Shown one piece after another: positions 37,129-45,154 of a stretch of DNA of 49,375 nucleotides. Made by a program: the position numbers and the translations under genes. Where the stretch lies: contig CACYCZ010000029.1 in assembly GCA_902773055.1 (NCBI GenBank), forward strand, positions 1 through 49,375, read 5' to 3'. Numbering within the stretch: the stretch's first letter is position 1; each line of letters starts with the position of its first letter. The notes under the pieces are model-generated. The model was not told the DNA's origin and searched no databases. It saw only the letters and a list, made by a program, of their open reading frames with translations. Origin of the DNA: an uncultured Bacteroidales bacterium (GTDB lineage Bacteria > Bacteroidota > Bacteroidia > Bacteroidales > Bacteroidaceae).

Positions 37129-37891
37129 CAACGGAGGAGCAGACAGGCTTGCGCGCATACTTCTGGGAGTAGCATGCACAGCCCTGATAGCCGTGGTCAT
37201 CCTGACGGCTACGGGCATCAGCCGCCACAGGCAGTCGCCCCGACGCACTGACATCGCCGCAGCCTACAGTATCCACGGTATTGACGTCTCCCACCACCAG
37301 GGTTCTATCAACTGGGACAAGGTGTGCAGGGCCACCCTGCACCATCAACCCATTAGGTTTGTCTTTGCCAAATGTTCGGAAGGGACTACCCGACTGGACC
37401 GTCAGTACAAGCGCAACCAGCAGGAAATACGCCAGAGGAACCTGTATTTCGGAGCTTACCATTTCTTTGTGCCGGGGCGGTCACCACAAGAGCAAGCACG
37501 GCTGTTTATCAGCAATGCCAACCTGCAAAAGGGCGACCTCATCCCCGTGCTTGACGTGGAGAAAGCCGGCAAGCTCAGCAACCGGCAACTTGTGGAAGAT
37601 GTATTGCAGTGGTTGGAGACAGTGGGGCGCCACTACAACTGTGTGCCTGCTCTCTATACAGGACACGCTTTTCTGCACAAGCACCTGAACGATGAGCGCA
37701 TAAGCCGTTATCCCCTATGGAAAGCCCACTATCAGGACAAAGGCATCATCACGGGGCAAGACTGGACCTTCTGCCAATATACCCGCCACGGCCATGTTGC
37801 CGGTATAGGCGACGGCAAGAAAGACTACGTGGATCTCAATGTATTCAGGGGGACACCCGAAGACCTTGCATCGCTCACTCTGGCTGATTGA
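37100..37891 (+). CDS. Membrane-anchored GH25 muramidase
   Basis: 263-residue lysozyme-like hydrolase that cleaves the beta-1,4 bond between N-acetylmuramic acid and N-acetylglucosamine. A short cytoplasmic N-tail and one transmembrane helix (RILLGVACTALIAVVIL) replace a cleavable signal, so the enzyme probably faces the periplasm while tethered to the inner membrane. GH25 motifs: GIDVSHHQGSINWDKV (60-75; D62), FVFAKCSEGTT (88-97; E94), NLYFGAYHFF (114-123) and PVLDVEKAG (149-157; D152, E154). It overlaps the small lipoprotein gene by 29 bp. A role in cell-wall remodelling is likely; a phage origin is not suggested by the neighbours. Confidence 0.85.
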   Translation: MPMTKKKQSNNGGADRLARILLGVACTALIAVVILTATGISRHRQSPRRTDIAAAYSIHGIDVSHHQGSINWDKVCRATLHHQPIRFVFAKCSEGTTRLDRQYKRNQQEIRQRNLYFGAYHFFVPGRSPQEQARLFISNANLQKGDLIPVLDVEKAGKLSNRQLVEDVLQWLETVGRHYNCVPALYTGHAFLHKHLNDERISRYPLWKAHYQDKGIITGQDWTFCQYTRHGHVAGIGDGKKDYVDLNVFRGTPEDLASLTLAD

Positions 37892-37965
37892 TTCCGGATG
37901 TCTTTCCCAATGTAGAAACGGGGACACAGGACAAACTTAAAACCGCCTATTCATTTCACCTTCTC

Positions 37966-40542
37966 TCATGGGGTCTGCCATAGCCTGTACTGAAGCGTCA
38001 GCATAAGGAAACTGCCGAGCCGGTTGGTAATGGTCTCGGTCCGGGAATGGGCACTGACATGGCGGACAATGCAGCGGCGGCGGTGCAGGATATCGTCGTA
38101 TCGCAACCCGACAGAGAGACGCCCTCCACGGAGAATGGACTGGGTAACCCTGACATTCCACAACTGCTCGGTAGTATTCAGGGCCGACTCCGTATATCCA
38201 CGCCGGAACCGTATGCCCAAATCAGTACTGAGATGCATGTTCCAGGGAGTATCATAGTCGACCGTACCCAGCAAAGAGGTAAGCACAGTGCATAGTTTTC
38301 CTTCCATAACCTCGTTGCCACGGCTGTGGGTGGCGACAACACCTCCGTTCAGGATAAATTCAGCTTTTCCTGTGCGGTAAATCGCACGCAGTTTTTCATT
38401 AAAGACAAATGTGTGCATCGTATTCTTATGGCTGACTGCGGTCGATGTCAGGGCGACATAGTCCACATCGTGGCTATAGCTATTGTCAGAAGAGACGGAG
38501 ATATTGAACGCATTTTCCGCCCCGAATGAACGGTTATAGTCTGCAGCCAGCGCCATGCTCCAGTTGCCGTCAATATTGTCGGCCTGAAACGTCTGTCGCC
38601 CTGTAAGGGCATCATAGGTCAGCCTGTGGGCTATGACCCTGAACGACTGCCTGTATGACGGATGCACCGTGACGTTTTCCCGGCGACGGATATTATAGCA
38701 CTGATACCACAAATCAACATCGTGGGACCACGGGTCCCTGAGGCCGGGGTTACCCCGGGTGACGCAGAGGGGATTGCTCTCATCAGGGATGTCGATGAGA
38801 TGGAGCAAAGAGGGCGAAGTCGTGTAGGTGTTATAGCTCCAGCGCAGAGTTTTGCTGTCAGAAAATTTATATTGGGAATACAGCGATGCTGTCAAATAGA
38901 AATCGTTTTTTCGCTTGCCAGTCAGGAATTCACCTCTCGTATAGTCCAGCCGTGAATGCAGAATATTAAAATCCACCGATGGACGGAAGGTCCACTTGCC
39001 CGATACAAGGTGGGCACCCAATTGGACCTTATGGTCATAGCGGCGGTAAGAAGTATACTGGCTGTTTTCCATTGCAAAGGCAAGTGCCAAAGAGTCAGCC
39101 GCCGGAAGCCATCCCAAAGCAGGATGAGAAGAAGCACTCACACCCTGTAACCTGTCCAGTTCATACCAGGAACGGTCTTCATTGCTATAGGTATATAAGC
39201 ACTGATAACGGATGAACAGCGACGAAAGCTTTGTCAGATGACGGGAAAAACTGATATTGGAACTGAATGAGCTAGGGCGGGAAGGAGAAGCAATGTACTG
39301 GTCATAAAAAACTGGCAGTTGCCCCATATCCTGCATACCATAGAGAATATTGTTGAGCGAAAAGACATGATTGGTACTACGGGAAAAACTATATGCCACA
39401 TTGGCGCTGAGTGTAGTACCAAGCGTGTCAAACCTATGGGCAGCGAAAACTGAGGCTTTATAAATATCATTATTGCAACGCTCCATGCTGCTGCCATCGC
39501 TGCGGTTGACCAAGATGTTTCTCAGTGCTGGATTGACAGAATTAACAAAAACATCCTTCAAAGGGTTGTCGGGAGAAACAAGATAAGGGTCGCTTCCAAA
39601 GGTCGCCGACTGCTCAATTGTACATTCACGCAACCGAGTGGCATCGACAGACAGGTCAACCGACAACACATTACAGGAATCGGGGCGCCAGTACATATAG
39701 ACATTCCCTTCCCACTGAGTCTGTCGGTTGCGTTCCTTCGAGTAGCTGTTGCTGAAAGAGGATATATTGTCAGCCGGCAGAAATGTTTCACCACTGGACA
39801 ATGTCTGTATATCATCATCATTGTGACGACAGTCCAGACTGCCATACACTTTGAACATCCCGCATTCATCCTCACCCTCCTTGTTGGCCCACAGTGCCGA
39901 AGCCCCAAAATCCTTGCTGGATGACAACCCTGAAGACACATCAAAGCCGTTGTCCTCGGGCACATTCCGCATATTGCCATACAGGGAAGCGTTCCACCTG
40001 TCAGCAAACTCCTGCGCAAGGAGGTTCTGATCGTAGCGCCGACGAGTAGCCAGATTGGTATGACCGTCCAAGGTAAACGTGTTTTTCAGTTCATCTTTCA
40101 GGACAACGTCCATGACCTGCTCCCTCCCTGTCTCCGGTATGCCCGACAGCTGGGACTCACGGCTCTCCTCCTCATATACTTTGACCTCTCTGACCATATC
40201 AGCGCGTATATTCTTCATCGCCACGCCGTTGTTCCCCCTGAAGTAGTCTCTGCCGTTAATCTTGATTTCACTGACAGTCTTGCCGTTACAAGTAATGCCG
40301 CCATCAGCGTCAACTACAACCCCGGGCAACCTGCGCACCAGCTGCAACAGCATATCACCTTCGGCCAGCCTGCAGGCACTGGCATTGAAGACTACCGTAT
40401 CGCCGCGCCACACAACCGCCGGAACACGGCTTCCGACATTGACGTCCTGCAACACAATAACCACACTGCTCGTATCCTGCTGTCCTTTCACTGGCAGTAG
40501 CAGGAAAACCAATATCCCGAACAGAGCTATGTGCCTAATCAT
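37966..40542 (-). CDS. TonB-receptor-like outer-membrane barrel, short N-terminus
   Basis: 858-residue outer-membrane protein of the OMP_b-brl family. The signal peptide (IALFGILVFLLLPVKGQQ) is followed directly by a plug-like region with LLQLVRRLPGVVVDADGGI, TCNGKTVSEIKINGRDYF and a long beta-barrel ending in LMLTLQYRLWQTP. Unlike its paralog at 41943-44903 it lacks the carboxypeptidase-regulatory-like domain at the front. I chose the ATG at 40542 since it starts the signal peptide; an in-frame ATG at 40614 adds only hydrophobic-less leader. A TAATTTTG box at 40564-40571 (minus strand) is a candidate -7 element. No SusD partner is adjacent; the cargo is unknown. Confidence 0.82.
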   Translation of the reverse strand: MIRHIALFGILVFLLLPVKGQQDTSSVVIVLQDVNVGSRVPAVVWRGDTVVFNASACRLAEGDMLLQLVRRLPGVVVDADGGITCNGKTVSEIKINGRDYFRGNNGVAMKNIRADMVREVKVYEEESRESQLSGIPETGREQVMDVVLKDELKNTFTLDGHTNLATRRRYDQNLLAQEFADRWNASLYGNMRNVPEDNGFDVSSGLSSSKDFGASALWANKEGEDECGMFKVYGSLDCRHNDDDIQTLSSGETFLPADNISSFSNSYSKERNRQTQWEGNVYMYWRPDSCNVLSVDLSVDATRLRECTIEQSATFGSDPYLVSPDNPLKDVFVNSVNPALRNILVNRSDGSSMERCNNDIYKASVFAAHRFDTLGTTLSANVAYSFSRSTNHVFSLNNILYGMQDMGQLPVFYDQYIASPSRPSSFSSNISFSRHLTKLSSLFIRYQCLYTYSNEDRSWYELDRLQGVSASSHPALGWLPAADSLALAFAMENSQYTSYRRYDHKVQLGAHLVSGKWTFRPSVDFNILHSRLDYTRGEFLTGKRKNDFYLTASLYSQYKFSDSKTLRWSYNTYTTSPSLLHLIDIPDESNPLCVTRGNPGLRDPWSHDVDLWYQCYNIRRRENVTVHPSYRQSFRVIAHRLTYDALTGRQTFQADNIDGNWSMALAADYNRSFGAENAFNISVSSDNSYSHDVDYVALTSTAVSHKNTMHTFVFNEKLRAIYRTGKAEFILNGGVVATHSRGNEVMEGKLCTVLTSLLGTVDYDTPWNMHLSTDLGIRFRRGYTESALNTTEQLWNVRVTQSILRGGRLSVGLRYDDILHRRRCIVRHVSAHSRTETITNRLGSFLMLTLQYRLWQTP

Positions 40543-40839
40543 GAATTTTTTGCCAATTACAAGCAAAATTATTATTTTTACCGCAATAAACCTGCATCGC
40601 AACACGACAATCAAAAAAAACAGCCCCCCTTTAGCCTTCGTGCCTCACCCCCTTCACTGTGACATTACCATGGCTCGCGACAATGGGCTACACGAGTATC
40701 GGCCCCAGATGTCTTGTCTATGAGTTTTTAGCCCCGACAGGGGGAAACCAACATTAATCCCCCTTCTTCTCCCCCGCCACATCGAAAGAAACCAAAATAT
40801 TGTGCCTAATGCCGTGTATTATATTTACTGAAAATCACT

Positions 40840-40847
40840 TACCTTTG
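40840..40847 (+). promoter_or_regulatory. -7 box directly before aroB start
   Basis: TACCTTTG lies only 4 bp before the ATG at 40852. Transcription would begin at or very near the start codon. No -33 TTTG is found at the normal distance. Between 40615 and 40839 I see nothing else. Confidence 0.45.
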
Positions 40848-40851
40848 CAGC

Positions 40852-41904
40852 ATGGAAATGCAGGATATTGTTTTTTCACACAACGTATGTGATGATTTGG
40901 ATAAGAAACTGGCTTCGGCGGGCTATGACAAACTTTTTATCCTGACCGATGAGAATACGTCAAGACTATGCTACGGCAGGCTTTCCGGTTGCAGGACTGC
41001 AGCCGAGGCATGCCGGATTGTCATTCCGGCTTCGGACGTTCACAAGAACATAGAGTCACTGACCCAGGTATGGGACGAACTGTCAAGGAACGGCGCCACG
41101 CGGAAGTCGTTGCTTATCAATCTGGGCGGAGGCATGGTCACGGATTTGGGAGGCTTTGCGGCTTCAACCTTCAAACGGGGTATCAGGTTTATCAATATCC
41201 CCACGACCCTGCTGGCCATGGTAGACGCCTCAGTGGGTGGCAAGACTGGCATCAACTTTGCGGGACTGAAGAATGAAATCGGCGTTTTCAGCAATGCCCT
41301 GACAGTTGTCATCGACACAGCATTCCTGACGTCGCTGGATAGCGGAAACATGAAGTCAGGCTATGCCGAAATGGTCAAGCACGGCCTTATCAGCACCGTT
41401 TCCCACTGGGCACAACTAATGGATTTTGATATCAGCCGACCCGACATGACCCGCCTGCAGGAACTGGTCAGAATGAGTATTGAGGTAAAGCAGCAGGTGG
41501 TCATACAGGACCCCACGGAAAAAGCCTTGCGCAAGGCACTGAATTTCGGCCACACCCTAGGCCATGCATTTGAGAGTCTGGCCCTGGAGAAGCATCGTCC
41601 AGCACTTCATGGCTATGCCGTAGCATGGGGCATGATAGGGGAACTTTATATGAGCCATGTACGCAAGCATTTTCCTTCCACGACCATGCGGCAAACAATC
41701 CATTTCATCAAGGACCATTATGGAACCTTCCCATTGGACTGTAAAGAATATGACAGGATCTACGAACTCATGACCCATGACAAGAAGAATGCCGACGGCA
41801 AAATATATTGTACCCTGCTGAATGACATAGGAGACGTAGCCTTGAATGAGGTTTTAGATAAAGAGCATGTTTTCGAGATGCTGGACTTTATAAGAGAGTG
41901 TTGA
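40852..41904 (+). CDS. aroB: 3-dehydroquinate synthase
   Basis: 350-residue NAD- and zinc-dependent enzyme of the shikimate pathway; it converts DAHP to 3-dehydroquinate. Motifs: LINLGGGMVTDLGGFAAST, INIPTTLLAMVDASVGGKTG and the metal-binding LNFGHTLGHAFE (His and the Glu/His partners) are present. The length matches the family. It is flanked by two convergent-outward barrel genes and shows no operon partner, though other aro genes are not nearby. The stop codon lies in the loop of its own terminator hairpin. An alternative start at 40858 would shorten it by two residues. Confidence 0.94.
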   Translation: MEMQDIVFSHNVCDDLDKKLASAGYDKLFILTDENTSRLCYGRLSGCRTAAEACRIVIPASDVHKNIESLTQVWDELSRNGATRKSLLINLGGGMVTDLGGFAASTFKRGIRFINIPTTLLAMVDASVGGKTGINFAGLKNEIGVFSNALTVVIDTAFLTSLDSGNMKSGYAEMVKHGLISTVSHWAQLMDFDISRPDMTRLQELVRMSIEVKQQVVIQDPTEKALRKALNFGHTLGHAFESLALEKHRPALHGYAVAWGMIGELYMSHVRKHFPSTTMRQTIHFIKDHYGTFPLDCKEYDRIYELMTHDKKNADGKIYCTLLNDIGDVALNEVLDKEHVFEMLDFIREC

Positions 41905-41921
41905 TTCACTCTCTTTTTTTT
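41892..41921 (+). terminator. Terminator of aroB overlapping its stop codon
   Basis: AAGAGAGTG (41892-41900) pairs with CACTCTCTT (41907-41915) and eight T residues follow. The TGA stop (41902-41904) sits in the loop. Confidence 0.85.
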
Positions 41922-41942
41922 GTCTTTATCTCCCAGACATCT

Positions 41943-44903
41943 TTATCTGCGGCCACCATAACCACCGCCGTAGCCACCGCCATAGCCGCCACCACGGTAG
42001 CCGCCACGGTCACCACCACGGTCACCGCCACGCATACCGCCGTTGTCTCCACCAAGCCGGCCATTCTTACCGCCAAACACATTGAGGCGATAAATCAGAT
42101 GAACCAGGAAGTAGCTGTTGATGGCATTGCTCCAGGTATCGCGACGCATCTGGGCATTGACCATCCGGCTGATGTTGCTCTGCTGGTGCAGGAGGTCATA
42201 AAACTGTATACTGAGCGTCGTTGTCTTTTTGAACAGCGTCTGGGATATCTGAGCATTCCAAATCAGTTCGTTGGTATTCATGCTGGCATCATCATATCCG
42301 CGCCGGCTATTCATGGCTATATCAGTTGAGAAGCCAGTATTCCACGGGGTCGTATATTGCAGGTTACATCCATAGGCAAACCTGAACGTCTCAAGGTTGG
42401 AAGCCGCCGACAACTGGCTTCGCGACTTGCTGTAGTTGATACTTCCATTGATGCCGAATTCAAAAAGGTCCCAGCGATAGGATGCCCTGAGGCGCTCACC
42501 GAGATTCAGGGTTTTCACTGTATTTTTTTGGCTGTTAGCAATACTGCCTGTCCTCATATAGCCCACGTTGTTGCTATAGCTGAAACTTGTTCCCGTATGC
42601 AGTGTAAACTGATTGTCCTTGCCAAAGGCTCTGTTATAACCGCCGAAGGCATTGGTATTCCAGTTACCATTGATATTTTCTGGCCGGGTGGTGCGCACAC
42701 CTGTCTGTTCGTCATAGGTAACGGCATTGCTGATACTGTTGGACGTCTGGTTGAATCCCACATGGGCGAACACGCTCTGCTGGTGTTCCTGCTTGTAGGT
42801 ATTGAAAAACAGACGGAAGTCGTTGGACCATGACGGTTTCAGTCCGGGATTACCCTTGGAGATGTTCAAGGGGTCGCTGTCGTCGGTCACATCAAGCAAA
42901 TCGGTCATGGAGGGCTGTGAAGAAGACCCTCTGTAACGGAAGTCCAGACGGGTAGACTGGTTAAAGCGGTAGCGCAGGCGCAGGTCGGGTGCAATGTTGA
43001 ACACGTCACGCGTCACGACAGTGTCCAGAGCCGATTTCTGATAGGCCAGATTGGTATGCTGAGGCTGCACGCGGACACCGACATGGAAATTGACATCCTT
43101 TGTCGTATAGCGGATGCCCACATTACCCTGATGTATATAGTCCTTATACGTGGCATACTGGCTGTTCTCCATATTCCTCACCGTATTCAACACTATATCA
43201 TCGGGCAGGCTTCCGATAGGGTGACTATTGCCGATTCCCCAGCCATCCAGCGAATCAAGCTGGAAAAGGTTCCGTTCACGGTCAGAATACCTATACTGAT
43301 ATTCATAGCTGCTCTGCAGGTACCAGTCTTTCCATAGAGGTTCGGAATAGCTCAGCTGTGCGCCGAAATTATGGCTCTTTGAAGGCGCATCGGTGTATTG
43401 GTTATTGTATGTCTGACTTGAACGCTGGTAATAATAAATATCTGATATACTATAGCTATGGCTACGACTGCTGGTATAGCTGCCATGACCGCGCAGGGAG
43501 ATGCTGCGGCCCTTCTTGCCCAGCCTGCGGGTCAGGTTGAACTCTCCGTTGACGCTGTTACTCTTGCTGTCCGACAAGGAAAGACGGTTGTTGCGGTTGG
43601 TGGCAATGTTCTTGAATGCCTGGCTGACAAGCAGTGCATCGTTACTCCAGAACATAGAATCCAGCGGACTTTCTCCCAGGTCATAAGGATTGCTGTTGAA
43701 TGTTGCCGTACGGCTTGCTCCGTCGTTGTCTGACGATGAGTGCGAATAACTGGAGCGCAAGTGGAACGAGGTCATGGAGTCAGGTTTCCATTCCAGGTTA
43801 AGTCCGGCATTCAAGCTGTTGCTCTTGCCGTAAGTCTGCGACGAACTGTTGGCAAAGGAGTTGTTGCCCGATGTCAGGAAGGTTTCCGAATTGCTCCGTG
43901 ACAGGTTGTCACTGCTGCTATGGTTGATCCTGAAGTTACCTCCAATCTGGAAGTAACGGGCCGAGTCCTCCTTGATGCCGTTGTTCCAGAATCCGTCCAG
44001 TCCAGCCGACCGCGTAGCCGTAAGTCCGCTGGCACCGCCACGGAATCCTGGGGCACCGCCCCTGAATCCTCTGTCATTGACATTATTCATGTTACCCATT
44101 GCACTGATGCGGCTCTGGTCAGTAAAGCGGGAAACAAAGATGCGCTCGGCATAACGGTTCTTGTTTCCTGCGGCCAGGTCAATGTTGGATATCCAGCTTG
44201 ACTTGAGTTTCTGCTTCATGCCCACGTCAAGCACTGTCTCCTCATTGCCGTCGTCAATGCCCGTCTGCCTGGTATAGTCACTCTGTTTTTCATACGATTT
44301 GATTTTGTCGATCAAATCTACGGGCAGGTTTTTCATAGCCACCTTGGTATCGCCCTTGAAGAAATCCTTGCCGTCAATGAGAATCTGCGACACCGTTTTA
44401 CCATTGAGCTTGATGGTACCGTCGTCCTCCACTTCGGCACCCGGCAGTTTCTCCACCAATGCCTCCAAGGTGGACCCGTCGGGTGTGCGATAGGCGGCTG
44501 CATTGTATACAAACGTGTCCTCTTTCACCTCAACCTGCGCCACATGGGTCTTGACTGTTGCTTGCTGCAGGGCAATAGCATTGACCGTCAAGGCGATATT
44601 GCCCAGCGCCACTGAAGGTTTCGAGCCCGACAATGTCACATTGGAATATTTTGTATGATACCCCATCGAGGTATACTTCAGGATATATTTCCCGGATTCC
44701 TTGACCTTGAAGCTGAAATCACCTGCTGCCGATGTTGCAACGCCATCTACATAACTGCTGTCGCTCTTCATCAGGCGCACCCCGGCCGCCTCGATAGCCT
44801 CTGCGCTTTTGCTGTCAACAAGTTTTCCTGTTATGGAGTAGCCTTGACCCCATACGACTGCCGTTTCACAAAGGAAAAATATAATTAGAAATAATCTGCT
44901 CAT
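41943..44903 (-). CDS. TonB-receptor-like outer-membrane barrel with Gly-rich tail
   Basis: 986-residue outer-membrane protein. Order: signal peptide, a carboxypeptidase-regulatory-like beta-sandwich (GYSITGKLVDSKSAEAIEAA onward, about 21-105), a plug-type region (VEKLPGAEVEDDGTIKLNGK and KNLPVDLIDKIKSYEKQSDY), a beta-barrel whose last strand is FLVHLIYRLNVF, then a 43-residue Gly/Arg/Tyr tail (944-986) built from GGYGG and GGDRGG units. Encoding DNA for the tail is a low-complexity run at 41943-42071. The paralog at 37966-40542 shares the plug and barrel but has no N-terminal sandwich or tail. A TATTTTTG box (44940-44947, minus strand) is a candidate -7 element. Cargo is unknown. Confidence 0.85.
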   Translation of the reverse strand: MSRLFLIIFFLCETAVVWGQGYSITGKLVDSKSAEAIEAAGVRLMKSDSSYVDGVATSAAGDFSFKVKESGKYILKYTSMGYHTKYSNVTLSGSKPSVALGNIALTVNAIALQQATVKTHVAQVEVKEDTFVYNAAAYRTPDGSTLEALVEKLPGAEVEDDGTIKLNGKTVSQILIDGKDFFKGDTKVAMKNLPVDLIDKIKSYEKQSDYTRQTGIDDGNEETVLDVGMKQKLKSSWISNIDLAAGNKNRYAERIFVSRFTDQSRISAMGNMNNVNDRGFRGGAPGFRGGASGLTATRSAGLDGFWNNGIKEDSARYFQIGGNFRINHSSSDNLSRSNSETFLTSGNNSFANSSSQTYGKSNSLNAGLNLEWKPDSMTSFHLRSSYSHSSSDNDGASRTATFNSNPYDLGESPLDSMFWSNDALLVSQAFKNIATNRNNRLSLSDSKSNSVNGEFNLTRRLGKKGRSISLRGHGSYTSSRSHSYSISDIYYYQRSSQTYNNQYTDAPSKSHNFGAQLSYSEPLWKDWYLQSSYEYQYRYSDRERNLFQLDSLDGWGIGNSHPIGSLPDDIVLNTVRNMENSQYATYKDYIHQGNVGIRYTTKDVNFHVGVRVQPQHTNLAYQKSALDTVVTRDVFNIAPDLRLRYRFNQSTRLDFRYRGSSSQPSMTDLLDVTDDSDPLNISKGNPGLKPSWSNDFRLFFNTYKQEHQQSVFAHVGFNQTSNSISNAVTYDEQTGVRTTRPENINGNWNTNAFGGYNRAFGKDNQFTLHTGTSFSYSNNVGYMRTGSIANSQKNTVKTLNLGERLRASYRWDLFEFGINGSINYSKSRSQLSAASNLETFRFAYGCNLQYTTPWNTGFSTDIAMNSRRGYDDASMNTNELIWNAQISQTLFKKTTTLSIQFYDLLHQQSNISRMVNAQMRRDTWSNAINSYFLVHLIYRLNVFGGKNGRLGGDNGGMRGGDRGGDRGGYRGGGYGGGYGGGYGGRR

Positions 44904-45084
44904 GGATTTCTAAAAAAAAACAATGTTTTTTATATGATACAAAAATAGACATAAAGTTTAATCTGAAGCCCAATTTTTTTTATTTTTTAACACTTCGCCC
45001 TCTTATTTCCCTGCCGGACTTCCCGTACAATCCTCATATAACAAAAAAATTGTGAAAATGAATGAGGGTATTGTGAATTTGAAC

Positions 45085-45114
45085 ATTGCTTTCGCTGTAC
45101 TGGAATTAATTTTG
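45085..45114 (+). promoter_or_regulatory. Promoter of BspA-like gene
   Basis: TTG core (45086-45088) and TAATTTTG (45107-45114), 18-bp spacer. The start codon is at 45155. Confidence 0.6.
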
Positions 45115-45154
45115 TATCAAATAACAATATTTCAAATACTTAAAGATATCGGAC

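Noticed and set aside
37100-37891. Prophage origin of the GH25 muramidase
   Set aside because: No holin, tail, capsid, integrase or att-like repeats are near, and it has a membrane anchor as in cellular enzymes.
40564-40614. Longer start of the 858-residue barrel protein at 40614
   Set aside because: It would place 24 residues in front of a good signal peptide and overlap the -7 box.
40615-40830. Possible small RNA in the C/G-rich stretch before aroB
   Set aside because: I could find no stable extended stem or promoter pair there.
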